DNA of 64,000 bases from Cephalopachus bancanus (taxonomy: Eukaryota; Chordata; Mammalia; Primates; Tarsiidae), in the NCBI GenBank assembly GCA_027257055.1, contig JAPVLO010000001.1, positions 15,151,501-15,215,500 on the forward strand, given 5' to 3'. Below are positions 13,067 to 24,672 of the stretch, piece after piece. The notes beneath the pieces are model-generated. The model was not told where the DNA came from. It did no database searches and saw nothing but the letters and a program-made list of their open reading frames with translations. Made by a program: the position numbers and the translations under genes. Each line of letters opens with the position of its first letter. Positions within the stretch are counted from its first letter, which is position 1.

Positions 13067-13699
13067 TAGATTTTTTTCCAGTGACCACCTTCAGCCCTGA
13101 TGTCCGTCGTGTCTCATAATAACATTGAAAATCAGTCAGGCGTCGGCCTGTCGAACCCCTCCTCATTCCCTCCTGAATGTGTGCCTTCTCCTGCCTAGCG
13201 CAGGCCAGCACTGTGGGTGACAGAAGGGAGGCTCTGGCTCCCTTTCTGTGGGAGCAGCAGAAAAAGCGGGGTGGAAAAGGGCAGGGATTTGGCTTGGCTG
13301 TGTCTGATAGAGGTCCCCAGTGGGCAGGGAGCGGCTGTGGGGAGGACACCACCGTCCAGCACTCACTCCTTCTTGGTACAGCGTCCCTTGCTTTCTGGGT
13401 GGGGCGCATCCAGACAACTGGAGCTTGTGTCCACCAGATGGACCCCTGGGTTACCCCGAGGCTGTGACATGGGCAGCGTGGTTGGTTCCTCCCCGGAACC
13501 CTCTCTGAGACCCACCAGTGCCTCTGTCTCTCCAAGGAAAGTCTCTTGGGGTCTCCTCCCTGGGCTTGGCTGGGTGGCTGACATTCTTCACCCCTCCCTG
13601 CGAGGGACAGTCCAGCACCGCCAGACTGGACACCCACAGTCCGAAAGCTCCCTGTCGCCCTGAGGGTAACTTCACTGAGTCATAGCCAGTGAACTCACA
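13067..13699. other. Unique sequence, no gene seen
   Basis: Frames overlap on both strands (up to 203 codons on the minus strand) without recognisable domains. No repeat recognised. Confidence 0.45.
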
Positions 13700-13870
13700 G
13701 CTGGGTGGGAGGGCTCCGACCTCAAACCTCCAGGTGCAAATCCAAGAGCCCCCCGTTGGTGGCTGTGGGGGAGTGACTTCACTGCCCGGGCCTGAGATTG
13801 TTCATTTGTGAGAGGGGGATTCCGATCACCCCGGAATCACAGGTTGTCCCGAGCATGAGATGCAGAGCTG
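13700..13870 (+). repeat. MIR SINE fragment, diverged
   Basis: GGGGGAGTGACTTCACTGCC and GATTGTTCATTTGTGAGAGG align with the MIR core (TGTGACCTTGG-, TTTCCTCATCTGTAAAATGG-). It is followed by GGTTGTCCCGAGCATGAGAT, like the MIR 3' part. Confidence 0.6.
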
Positions 13871-14178
13871 GCAGATGGCCACGATTGTTCCTAAGTGTCG
13901 ACCCTCGTGGTGCTGTGCTTGTGTCTGCGTGGGGATGGCGTGCGAAGCCTGCGTCCTGCCACCGTTTTCCACCAGTGCAGCGGACAGTTGGTTAGAGCTC
14001 CCCGTGAACTCCCAGCCTGCTCCATCTGTTCTTGCGCTGCTTGAGGTGAAGCGTGAGAAGCCAGGCTCACCAGGGCGGCCTCTCTCTAGTGCAGCCTTGA
14101 TGGGCAGCCCTGGTGGTCCTGGGAGCAGAGTGATGGATGCGGAGGTTGTGGTGGCAGGCACAAGCATGTGCACAGTCC

Positions 14179-14508
14179 CACGTCACTTAACGGTGGGCTC
14201 TATGCTGAGAAATGTGTCTCAGGCACTTTGGTCATTGTGCGAACATCGTAGGGTGTACGTATACACACCTAGACGGCACAGCCTGCTACACACCTAGGCT
14301 AGACGGTCTAACCTGCTACACACCTGGGTAGATAGTGTAGCCTCTTGCTCCTAGCCTGCACAACCTGTGAGTGCCCTGAATACCACAGGCAGTCATCTCA
14401 TAGTGGCAAGCACTTATGGATCTAGGCATAGAAAAGGTATAGTTTTATGTTCCAGTCTGGAGACTGCTGTAGTCTATGTGACCTGCCACTGACCTAAACA
14501 TCCTGTGT
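14179..14508 (+). mobile_element. Old Tigger-like (Tc1/mariner) non-autonomous DNA transposon
   Basis: GTCACTTAACGGTGGG, CATTGTGCGAACATCGTAG, CTACACACCTAGGCTAGACG and GCATAGAAAAGGTATAG are successive blocks of a well-known primate MER-class element with CACTTAACGA-type ends. The precise family name is uncertain (MER2/MER6-like by memory). There is a local duplication of the CTGCTACACACCT block. No coding capacity. Confidence 0.72.
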
Positions 14509-15599
14509 GTCCCGGGACCATACTTGAATCGGTGCCCCAGGAATCTCTGGCCGTCGCCGTGGGATGCTTGTGTGGCCCACGCACCCGCCCGCACTCCTGG
14601 CATGGAATCTGCCTGCCGGGCTGTTGGAGAGTGAGCCCTCCTCTCCCAGGTCCCGGACAAGGCCATGGTCTTGAGACCCTGCCAGGCCTTCCGGTTCTTC
14701 CAGCAGCAGGAAGGTTCCGGGCCCGTGCACGGTGTGGTCGCCAGGCCCCTGGTGGTCGTCTGGGCTCGCAGTTGCTGCTGCCTCATTCCCTCAGCTTCTC
14801 CGTCCATGGCCGTTGACCCCCTGGAACTGAGATGGGGAGCCCTGAGGCCCAGGGTGTGAGGCGGGAAGGGGCGTGTCTCTGGTCCACACTTCAGGGAGCT
14901 TGACCATGGAGGCTGGGGACAGTGCTTTCTCTGAGGGCCGGGAGGCGGGCTGCACACATGTCCTGCAGGACTTGTGCTCCTCCGAGGTGTCTCGAGAAGG
15001 TCCTTGTGATCCGGCCCTGCCCCTCCCATGGCAGCCCTACGGCGCGAAGTGTCTCTGAGCTGCCTGAGAAACATCACGGGATCCTCTCAGTGTCCCGGAG
15101 CTGGTGGTCCGGGTGGCTGACGGAAGACGGCGAGAGAAGTGTCTGGTGTCTGGTTACGTGGGCCCTTTGAGGAGCTTGTGGCGGTTCTGTGCGGCTGGTA
15201 CGCTGGGGCGATGCGGCTGGGCCAACCTCTTCGGGAAACAGTGTCCCTGGCAGAGCAGCCTCTGGAAACGTGACTTGTCTGCCAGGCCCTTCTCAAGCCA
15301 GGTGGGTGCTGGACTGAGACGGGAGTTCAGCTGGGCTAGTTTTCTAGGAGAAAACGGCTCACTTTCCAAGACCCATGACCGAATGAGTTTCTCCAGCAGG
15401 TGTGTCTGGCCTTCAGTGCCCTCATGGAGAAAGATAGGAGGTGGTCAGGAACGGTTGAGAGCAGCTAGAACCAAGATGGCCACAGATTTGCTCATGGCCC
15501 AGCCTTGGCCCTTATCGTGTGCTCATTATAATTTATTAGCATGCTGGGTGACACACCCTCCAGCCCGGGGACAGTTCTGACCCCACCCACTTACAGTAA
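14509..15599. other. Unique GC-rich sequence, no gene seen
   Basis: No repeat or coding family recognised. Confidence 0.45.
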
Positions 15600-15945
15600 C
15601 AAACTGGGAGGAGTCCCGGTTCTCAGATCTCTACCTCTTTCCCAAGAAACCCATGAATATTCCAACTTTTGCTTAACGTGTAATCAAGAAAGAACTATAA
15701 GAACAAAACCCCGGTGATGCCAGCTGCTGTTCTTCCTGGAGACTGCCCAGGCCTCTCTGCCATGCAGCAGCTGCTGTCTGTCATTTCACGAAACTTGCTT
15801 TCTTTTTCCAACTGCAGTCCCACATGCCCAGGGGCTGCCCAGCCTATAGAGTGGCCTACTTCCTGTTCCTCTTATTACACTTCCTTTGGCTTACTTTGTC
15901 TGCTTGCTCTTGAATTCTTTCCTGTATGAAGTCAGGAATTCACTT
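15600..15945 (+). mobile_element. Solo LTR, ERV1 type, old
   Basis: TATAAG at 15696-15701 is a plausible U3 TATA box. GCTTGCTCTTGAATTCTTTC followed by CTGTATGAAGTCAGGAATTC is the typical end of many ERV1 LTRs. The expected AATAAA is replaced by a degraded CTTATTACACTTCC at about 15869. No internal retroviral sequence adjoins it. The 5' boundary is not certain. Confidence 0.6.
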
Positions 15946-15954
15946 AACCTTTTA

Positions 15955-16150
15955 GGATGGACCCAACCTTGGAGTCCCCTGACCTGTGTCAGGACTAGAT
16001 AAGATTTGTTGAATGAATGGATGGATGGATGAATAGATGCTCGGATGGATGGATGGATGGATGGATGGATGGATGGATGGATAAATGGATAGTTGGGTGA
16101 CTGGATGACCAGATGGGTGCGTGGATAGATGATCAGATGGATGGATGATC
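15955..16150. repeat. L2-like 3' tail continuing into a (GGAT)n array
   Basis: AGATTTGTTGAATGAATGG at about 16001 is the usual 3' end of L2-class repeats. It runs directly into (GGAT)n, with nine or so perfect units at about 16043-16081, then degenerate GATGACCAGATGGG and GATGATCAGATGGA variants. Confidence 0.88.
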
Positions 16151-17191
16151 AGATGGACAATTCCTAAATTCCTAAGAGGCCTGGGGAGTTGCCCGAGGGT
16201 TCTATTCTGTAAGATGTGCATTTCTGAGTAGTGAAGTAAATGACTCTGTGTTTTAAGAGTATTGTCTCTCACATCAGCTAGCTCTGACCTTGACCATGCT
16301 GCGTGCTGATTCACAGCACATGCAGCGGTGTAAGTTTGTCCTCGTATCTGCAGTTTAGCTGGGTCTGGGCAGATGTGGGCTGGCCCGGCTGAGCAGTGTC
16401 TTGGGGCAGAGCTGTGCATTGGGATGGGCCATGCCTCCCAACCCCCAGCAATGGGCTGGCCAGGTGTGCTCTTCATGAAGCCTTTGGAGAGGCACCAAGA
16501 TCAACTGTCCACAGGAGAGGCCTCCTGAACCTGGACCCGAAACCCTCACCCCGACCTCCTTCCATGGTGGAAGCCAGGCACTGCAGGGGGGGCCAGATGT
16601 CCCTCGTCCACAGTGAGGCTGTGGGAAGGTGCAGGTGGACACGGGGTGGACCTGGAGTCAACCTTGTCAGTCCATGACCTTCCTCTATCTGGAGGTCATT
16701 ATCCAGCCACATCCACTGTCCAGTACCTCGTCCCAGAACAAGAAAAGCAAAAATGGTTCCTGATAAGATGAAGTGACAGACAGAGGCCCTCAGATTTCAC
16801 TTAAGCTATTTCCTTCTCCCTCATGCGTGGGAGAGGAGGCCATTTATCTGATTTCTCTCCCTTCTTGAGGTTGGAAGCCTCCCATTAGAAGGAAGGAGGA
16901 CAGAGCGTAGGGGGCAGGCGCCTGTGAAAAGTGGGTCATAAAAAGTGTTTTAAAGGCACTTAGAGAATTGTAATAAGACGTGTTACCTGAGGCAGACTTA
17001 ACCCCTCTCTGGCACAGTTTAGATGCTGTCTGTTGTCACGCTGTGCGGCGATGACCTTCGGATGGTATTCTTACCTCTGTTTTTCTAAATAATTTTTCAC
17101 TCTGGTATAAAAATTGAACCTGCCTAACTGTGATCCTCTTGAACACACATATGCATCCTTGAAAATCCCACAGCAGGCGTATTTGCAGGTG
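16151..17191. other. Unique sequence, no gene seen
   Basis: No repeat or coding family recognised. Confidence 0.45.
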
Positions 17192-17200
17192 GAAGCGTAG

Positions 17201-17487
17201 TTTTTTTTTTTTGAGTCGGAGTCTCACTCCGTCGCCCAGACTGGAGTGCAGTGGCCGCTCCCGGTCACCGCAGCCTCGACCCGCTGGGCTCCGGCGATCC
17301 TTCCGCCTCAGCCTTCCGAGTAGCCGGAATTACAGGCGTGTGCTACCACGCCCGGCTGATTTTTTGATTTATTGTAGAGATGAGGTCTCGCTGCCCAGGC
17401 GGGTCTCGAACCCGCGGGCTCAGGCAATCCACTCACCTCAGCCTCCCAAAGGCGCGGGATGACAGGCTGAGCCACCGAGCCCGGCTT
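17201..17487 (-). mobile_element. Young lineage-specific Alu subfamily SINE
   Basis: Reference copy for the young subfamily, minus strand. On its sense strand the 5' end reads GCCGGGCTCGGTGGCTCA, then (C)GCCTGT reduced to GCCTGT by one lost base. It has a tRNA-like B box GGTTCGAGACC inside CCCGCGGGTTCGAGACCC, the linker CTACAATAAATCAAAAAATC, and a right arm with GGAGCCCAGC and GACTCCGACTCAAAAA. Most copies carry GTGGCCGGGAGCGGCCAC here; this one has GTGACCGGGAGCGGCCAC. An exact 13-bp target-site duplication GAAGCGTAGTTTT lies at 17192-17204 and 17488-17500. CpGs are largely kept, so the insertion is recent. Confidence 0.95.
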
Positions 17488-17500
17488 GAAGCGTAGTTTT

Positions 17501-17937
17501 ATGTTACCTAAGTAGCACATTGCTGTGGGCAGTTGAAGCTAAGCCACACCTGCTCAGATGGAGAAAGCCAGCGCTTCTAGCCATGCCCTGACTTCAGGCC
17601 TGAGGCTCTGGGATTCTTGGTCACACGCAGCTCCCGCCCAGGGTACCTATTAACGTGCAGTGTGGAGTAATTCACAACAGGGTTCCCGGTCATTAGGGCT
17701 AATTATCCAGGCTGCTGTGCTGCACAGAGTTCTAGAACATTCCACAGGCAAAACGTTGCGGCCTCAAAGCAGTGTTCTCCAGTCAGGGGCAGATTCTCTT
17801 TTGGTTGTGAGACTATCCTCCTCTTGGGTGGAACTGTTCAATTATGTATCCACCTTCGCAAGTCTGTGATGGACACTTGGCTCCATTTGGTAGCAAAATA
17901 CTTATGGACATCTTGCACATGCCTACACATTACACAT
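17501..17937. other. Unique sequence, no gene seen
   Basis: No repeat or coding family recognised. Confidence 0.45.
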
Positions 17938-18440
17938 GATCAGGTGGATAAATGGATAGATGGATGAAGAGATGACCAGATAGGTGGGTGGAAAGATGGC
18001 CAGATGGGTGAGTAGATGGGGATGGATGGGTGGACGAGATGGATGGATATATAGATGTGCGGGTGGATAATCAGAGAGATGGGTGAGTGGATGCATGGAT
18101 GGTTGACCAGATGGATAAAGGGGTAGATGGATGAATGGATGACCAGACGGGTGGGTGAATAGAAGAGCAGATGGATAAATGCATGAATGGATAATTGGAT
18201 GGATGGATGGAGGAACCAGTAGATGGATGATCGGATAAACAGATGGGTGAACGTGTAGATGATCAGGTGGATAAATGGGTAGATGGATTAATAGATGGCC
18301 AGATGGATAGATGATCAGATGGATGGATGGATGGATGGATGGATGGATGGATGGATGGATGGATGGATGGGTGATCAGAAGGACGGACGGATGAATGGAT
18401 GATCAGGTAGATGGTTGGGTGGATGGAGGGATGGATGGCT
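17938..18440. repeat. (GGAT)n microsatellite array, long and interrupted
   Basis: About 500 bp of GGAT/GATGA tetranucleotides with recurring variants GATGACCAGATGG and GATGATCAGATGG. A perfect GGAT core of about 12 units lies at roughly 18318-18368. The same variants occur in the 16.0-kb array. Confidence 0.97.
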
Positions 18441-18629
18441 GATTGAAAGTGAATGGAAAAGACACAGTATCCCATGGAGGTTTTCTCAGTGCCTCACCGG
18501 CTAGAACTCGCTCTTTCCATAGGCAATCTAAGCATATCAGGCTCTCACAGGCCTCCTCTGAGATCCTGAATAAGATGCTACCCAATGTTTGCATTTTTGT
18601 GAGCATCATCTCACTTATCGCAAAAAGTG
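18441..18629. other. Unique sequence, no gene seen
   Basis: Short gap between the array and the MIR. Nothing recognised. Confidence 0.45.
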
Positions 18630-18725
18630 AGATTTTATACCCTCCATTTCACAGATGAGAAAACTGAGGTTGAGTGCAACTTGCCCGAGGTCATGTCAGG
18701 GCTTCTGGCCGTGCTCCTCACACCC
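18630..18725 (-). repeat. MIR SINE fragment
   Basis: CCATTTCACAGATGAGAAAA, CTGAGGTTGAGTG and AACTTGCCCGAGGTCATG are the reverse-oriented MIR core. Confidence 0.82.
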
Positions 18726-20526
18726 ACAGCCACGGCTGACCTCACAGAGGCCCATGCGAGTGACGGTGTCCATGCTGACACCGCAGATGTGGTGGGGCTG
18801 GGCAGTGGCTGAACACAGACTCCCACCTGCAGCCCCTCCTCGCAGGTATGTCTGACGTCAAAGGCTGCTTGGGGGCTGCTCTCTCACCAGACCTTTTTCT
18901 CCTGCTCCTCGACTAATTTGGATGGGCCCCTTGCTTCCTCTCTGAGGCAGACCACTGGAGAATGGACTCAGAGCAACCCCGCCCGTCACTGTTCCAGAAT
19001 CCTCTCCAGGGATTTGATGTGAGCTGAGCAGCTCTGTGCATGGTCCTGGTTCCCTCTGTGGCCTCAAAATGCCCAACAGCTTTATTCCCAGTGTCTCTAA
19101 TGCCCCATTTATGTCTCGCAAATCACTCTGAGAACTGATTTTAACCCAGATTCCTATATATATTTCTGTACTATTTGGTGGTGTTTTTCCAAAAATAAGT
19201 GGGGATTTATGAGTGTGGCTGTATGCAGTGTAACTCCCCAATGATGTGGACCAAATCAGCAGCCTTCACACAAGGTATCAGGGCTGGGTGTCAACAGAAA
19301 CCAGTCGCAGAGTCACACGAGCCGGCCAATGGGTTGGCTGGCTCAGGGGCTGACTGACTTTTCTCCCCCGAGACCTGCCTGGCAGCGCTGCCCAGAGGGA
19401 GGCGTGTGTTTCCTGAGGGCCCCGGGATAATCAAACACCCCCTATTTGTCTGAAATAAACTAGGCACAAGAAGTGAGATTAATGATATGTCCAGGCCCAG
19501 TGTAATCACTGAAATTAGCAGAGGCAAGCTGCATAATGCAAGGGGTGGAAGTCCTCCTGTCTGGCGCTCCTAAACCACACTGAGCAGCTCAGGGGATGAG
19601 TAACGCCAGGCCTGCTAACAGCGATGATGCCCAGACAGGGCAGCTGCCACGTCCCTGGTCCTCACCCCTGCTTGGGCGGATGGTGCCTGGGCTCAAGTGC
19701 GGAATCTGTGCTCTCTGCCACTCCCTTTCTCCTCCTCCTCCTCCTCTTTCTCTCGGCTTCTTGACTGGGCGTTTTATAAATAGTACTTGAGGTCAGGGGA
19801 CCAAGAAAACAAAACTCTCAACAGGACCTACAAGTCACAGTGCCCCCAGGAGAGCGCACGTTGTCAGAGACCACACGTTCAAGGGCCGTGTGGCTTTGTC
19901 TTTCTCTCATGATTGCCGTGGGCACCTGACACAGGTGCGTATCGACCCGCACACGAGCACAGAGCCGCTGCCGGGTTCCTCTGGGGCCCGTGCCCTCTGC
20001 CAGTTGCCTGTCGGATCGTCAAAATCGATTCCCTTTTGATTTTCGCAACAGCCAAATGGGTCAGCTAACACACGACAAAGAGCCCTATTCACGGCAAAAC
20101 GATTGTTGCATTACAAGTACAATTTTGCAGGAATTTAGCCCAAAGAAAACCCAACCACCTAACCCAGAACACAATTTTCCTGCGTCCTTTACTATTGTGC
20201 ACATTCATCAGCCTCACGGGGCAATGGACCGCCGACCCCAGGCCATCTCGGGCGAGGCGACCCGTCCCACGAGCTGCGTCCCAGGCCTGCCCAGCAGGCA
20301 GAGGTGTGTTTTCCAGTGTCTCGTGGAAAGGGTTCAGATTCTAATTTCTTTGTCCTCCCTCCTTGTTTCCTTTGTTGAAAATCATAATGGAGTCCTACAT
20401 CCAGTGCGTGGCCTTGGCTGCAGTGTTACCACTTACTGGTCTCCCCTTCCTTCCTGTTCTGGTTCCCATACGTGATGTGGAGGCAGAGTGGAGGTGGTGG
20501 CAGCTGCCACGGTTGACGGCCTGTGA
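18726..20526. other. Unique sequence with two AT-rich candidate conserved segments
   Basis: No gene seen. The part at about 19440-19560 holds GAGATTAATGATATG and CTGCATAATGCAAGG. The part at about 20010-20190 holds AAAATCGATTCCCTTTTGAT, AACGATTGTTGCATTACAAG and related AT-rich motifs with no repeat character. Both look like conserved non-coding DNA. A polypyrimidine tract (CTC)n lies at about 19724-19755. Confidence 0.4.
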
Positions 20527-21125
20527 CATACTGATGCCTGCTGTCCACTTGACCTCTGGACAGCCCATGACTTACGGATGCCTGCTGTCTACCTGACTCT
20601 GGAAAACCTGTGGTCTACTGATGCCTACTGTCCACCTGAATCTGGACAGTCTGTGATCAACTTACTGATGCCTGCTGTCCACTTGACCACTGGACAGCCC
20701 AAGACTTACAGATGCCTGCTGTCCACCTAACTCTGGACAGCCTGTGATCTACTGATGCCTGTTGTCCACCTGGCTCTGGACAGCCAGTGACCTATGGATC
20801 TCTGCTGTCTACCTGGCTCTGGATGTCCATGACTTACTGATACCTGCTGTCCACCTGACTCTGGATAGTCTGTGATGTACTTACTGATGCCTGCTGTCCA
20901 CTTGACCTCTGGGCAGCCCATGACTTACTGATGCCTGCTGTCTACCTAATTCTGGACAGCCTGTGATCTACTGAGGCCTGTTGTCCACCTGGCTCTGGAC
21001 AGCCAGTGACTTACGGATCTCTGCTGTCTACCTGACTCTGGATGTCCATGACCTGCTGATACCTGCTGTCCACCTGATTCTGGACAGTCTGTGATCTACT
21101 TACTGATGGCTGCTGTCCTCCTGGC
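20527..21125. repeat. Minisatellite with 5-unit higher-order repeat (219 bp)
   Basis: Monomers of about 42-47 bp are built on CTGATGCCTGCTGTCCACCT, CTCTGGACAG and CTGTGATCTA. Distinguishable monomer types recur in fixed order: type A (CACTTGACC), B, F (GGCTCTGGACAGCCAGTGA), G (GGATCTCTGCTGTCTACC) and H (CTGATACCTGC). Type A starts at 20661, 20880 and 21099, an exact 219-bp spacing twice. The first block (20527-20660) is A-B-H, lacking F and G, about 85 bp short. Confidence 0.95.
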
Positions 21126-22691
21126 CTTTCATGAGGGACAAAATGACCATGAGCGCAAAGTCTGAGATGAAGCTTGAAATGTGCTTTATGGAATGAGAGC
21201 TATTTAAAAATTAAATTTTATTGCTGAGAGGTGTCTTCCAAATCCATAGAAAGTTAATTGGTAGGGTAGCCCAAGGGCGTTTTAGCTTTTTTTTGAATCT
21301 TCTCCAATCTCAATAACATATCTGATTGGAGCAATGCCATCTCACTTCTATTTGACTTCCAAATATTAACTAACAGCCTTCATTATCCTAAGGTAAACAC
21401 TTTACACGTTTAATAATTTTAAAATCAGATGCATCTCACCACCCATGGCACTATATGGCTATGACTGGCCACACTTCCTTCTTAATGGTACACAAGACGA
21501 TGGGGTGTCTTATAACCGACAGTCTTGAGTTTAATTAAAAGTATGATTATGGGCGTGCTGTTCCGTGCTCCTGAGGACAAGTTTGGTTTTCACCGCCCAG
21601 CCCCAGGGAGGTACAGGGTCTCCCATGAGCTCCTGGTGCCACTTCCCTGGGGCAGAGACCCACTGACTGGTAATCTCTGTACTGACCCTAAACAACACTG
21701 GGCCTGATTTGCTAGGTCTAGATAGCGCTCTGCAGGTGACGGAAGTGTGTGTCATTTGAGGAGTTGACAGTGAGTGGAGAGAGTGCTTTACAGATTCCCA
21801 AGGCTGTTTGGGGAATTAACAAGTCTATCGCTTTGTGTTATCATTGTTTGTGACTTTGACTGAATTCTGGCAATTTTTGGCTGTGTGGATAGACACCTGC
21901 TTGTCCTTTCCTCCCCACCCTATCCCCTCCCCTCTTCCTATCTCTTTCGAGAGCTGGCTTCTGCCGGCTGATCCCGGACCCTGCGACTGTCTGTGACGTT
22001 TCCATTCAGTTCTCTTTGCCGGCATCAACTACTCAATCTCCATTTCTTCATCTATAACAGGTCTCGTGCGACTGCCCTACTCGGTCAGGATGAAATGTGT
22101 GTCTTCCTGATTTTTAGTGGAGAAGTCTGGTTTCTCAGCTCAGAGCTGCTTCCCTTGAAGTCAGGACTGCCTCGCCTTTGAGCTGTTTCTGAGAAGGTCT
22201 TGGGGCATCCTGACTTTTGGCCTCCTTCTGGTCATGCTCATGGCCAGACACTGGCTTCTGGGGCACCCCCGGGCGCCTAATCACAAAGGTAATAATTCCC
22301 TTCCCAGTTCTTTTGGGGATCTCTCGGCAATCCTCTTGGGCTGATATTTCTCTTAGAGACACGCAACACCCAAGTCCTCTTCAGCAGGCTCTGGCTTCAA
22401 AGCTAGCTCCTTGGCTGGCGTTGGGAGTCCAGGCAGAAAAGTTGTTTCCGCTAAACCAAGACACAGTGGTTTTGCCTTAGCCCAGAACGGGTCATGGCCA
22501 GGAGCACAGTGACCTCTCGTGGAGTCCTCAGCATCTCGATGCCATGCCTCGTGCTTGTAGTCTAACGCAGGCCAACCCCAGAACTGGGTTCAGTCTGAGA
22601 GGCCACATGGGTTCTTGACTTCGCATGGGAAGGCATTCAAGCCTGGGCTGTAGGTGATGAGAAGGGAGTTTATTTATTGATTTACTGTTAA
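21126..22691. other. Unique sequence, no gene seen
   Basis: AT-rich from about 21170 to 21560 (TTAAAAATTAAATTTTATTG, GTTTAATAATTTTAAAATC), GC-mixed after. No repeat or coding family recognised. Confidence 0.45.
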
Positions 22692-22701
22692 AAAATTTTT
22701 A

Positions 22702-23013
22702 GGCCGGGCTTGGTGGCTCAGCCTGTAATCCCGCGCTTTGGGAGGCCGAGGTGAGCGGATTGCCTGAGCCCGCGGGTTCGAGACCCGCCTGGGCAACTTG
22801 GTGAGACCTCGTCTCTACAATAAATCAAAAAACGAGCCGGGCGTGGTAGCGCGCGCCCGTAGTTCCGGCTACTCGGAAGGCTGAGGCGGAAGGCTCGCCG
22901 GAGCCCAGCGGGTCGAGGCTGCGGTGGCCGGGAGCGGCCACTGCACTCCAGTCTGGGTGACAGAGTGAGACTCCAACTCAAAAAACAAAACAAAACAAAA
23001 CAACAACAAAAAA
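22702..23013 (+). mobile_element. Young lineage-specific Alu subfamily SINE
   Basis: Full dimer beginning GGCCGGGCTTGGTGGCTCAG with an intact B box and GTGGCCGGGAGCGGCCAC at about 22925. The tail is a mixed (CAAAA)n/(CAA)n run. Flanking AAAAAATTTTT on both sides is a probable target-site duplication. Confidence 0.95.
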
Positions 23014-23024
23014 ATTTTTTTAAA

Positions 23025-23580
23025 GCTGGATTTACCGAGAGGACAGAAAAGCTCCCAAAGTGGGAGGGAACCTGATGGGGTTGCCCAGGAAGTTGATTAA
23101 AGAAGCAAATCCAAAGGCAGGGCAGCCCCCATGCATGGGCGGGGGCGGCGAGGAAGGGGTTCAGTTGGGAAATAAAAGCAAGTTGATTGAAATGACAGAG
23201 ACAGGCTACTCCATAAGCAGAGCAGCCTGGCCTGGTCTCTCATCAGCAGTCGTGCATCACCGGGGTTGTACATTTATCGCTATCCCTTGGTCAGATGCTG
23301 AGCAAGGGCTGCCTTATTCACAGGTTTTCTGGGAAAGGGGTGAGGAGTTCCCAGTATCAAAAGTTCCTCTCCTTTTTAAACCTTATAGGATGACTTCTGG
23401 AGTTGCTATGATAACTGTAAATTATCATGGCACGAGTGGGAGTGTCTTAGCACATCATGACCAAAAGGACAGGCCAAGGTCGCCGTTGAAGCCATCTTGG
23501 TCTCGACTGGCCCTGGCCGGTCTTCTCTCCACCTCCCATCTTGTCAGTGAGGTCTGGGGCCTGTGACCTTCCCGTCAAGT
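23025..23580 (+). mobile_element. Probable ERV1-type LTR, old
   Basis: AGCTGGATTTACCGAGAGGA, CTCCCAAAGTGGGAGGGAAC, CTGTAAATTATCATGGCACG, GGGAGTGTCTTAGCA, GAAGCCATCTTGG and CTTGTCAGTGAGGTC follow the order of a MER4/MER61-age primate ERV1 LTR as I remember it. Ends are not resolved and no internal proviral sequence is seen. The family name is not certain. Confidence 0.5.
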
Positions 23581-24672
23581 CTAGACGGCCCTCCTTCCTT
23601 GATTGAGATGAGGTGGACCACACGGGACCTCTGCTATCAGTGCGTAGGAGCATGCTTCCCTAGTGGGTTGCGTCCCGCTGCGGTGTCTGCCTGTCTGGCT
23701 CTCCTGGCATCACACTCCAAGAGACAAGGACCCCAGACGTCCCTCCAGGCCGCCCAGCAAAGGAGGCCAGTGGCAAGGAGGAAGGTTCCTCTACCTGGGT
23801 GGGCGTGGAGTTATTGGGTCTCCACAGTCCTCAGACTCTGCCCCTCATTCTTAGGGCACTTCACTTGTGTGAGTTAGCCTGGAGGGATGTCTAGGGTCCC
23901 CCTGCTGCAATTCTCCCACACGCCCTCTGGTGCAGTCGCTGGTACCTTCTGCTCACAGGCAGCTGCAGAGGGAAGGACCTCTCCAGAGGTCTCATCCCCC
24001 CGGGCTTGCCTTCAGAGCCGGGACTGGAAGATTTTACACGTTGACAGAAGATTGGAGCCTGATTTCACACAACTCTTTGAAGGCAGGAAAGCTTGCTTCT
24101 GTAGACCCAAGTTTTTGCCAGGTGGCTATAGAAGAGCGTGTGGACACCATGTGACTGCACAAGGGGCGCTGGATGAGGGTCCTCGCCTCCCAGCAGACCT
24201 GTGGGGTGGGTGTGTGGGTGGCTGTGAAGCTGAACCCTGCTCACAGACAGGACCATTTCCACGGGTGGACAGGGTGTGGCTGGGACGTCCCCTGTGGTGG
24301 CTGGAATCTCAGCGTTTGGGATTCCTGAGGAGAAATCTTGTATTTGGCAACAGAAGGAAAGATGTCAAATCACAATAAGGAGATTGGAAAGGCTTTCAGC
24401 TCTTTAAAAGGGTCTCTGTTTTCCATTCCCAGAAGAAAGAGGTTTCCTTTCTCTTTAGAATATTCAAACTCAGAAAGCATTAGAGAGACATCTAATGAGA
24501 CATCTAATTCTCAACGCCATTTTTCTCATTGGGATTTTCTCTCCGGAAATGGCTTCAGGTTTTTTACTGTTAGTATTGTGTTATAGGCTTCGTTTCAACG
24601 GTGTCATTTTAAAATTCTTTCTCTAAAAATCTGAAGTTAAAAATACATGGATTCTCAGGTAATATTTGGCAT
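23581..24672. other. Unique sequence, no gene seen
   Basis: No repeat or coding family recognised. AT-rich from about 24340 to 24660. Confidence 0.45.

Noticed and set aside
17211..17462. Recurrent [24 protein letters not shown] peptides in many frames
   Set aside because: These are translations of reverse-oriented Alu SINEs, not a protein family.
20527..21125. Regular repeats resembling a CRISPR array
   Set aside because: Monomers are diverged, have no unique spacers, and the DNA is from a primate. It is a minisatellite.
22735..22790. tRNA-like GGTTCGAGACC motif
   Set aside because: It is the Pol III B box of the Alu-type SINE. No cloverleaf can be formed around it.
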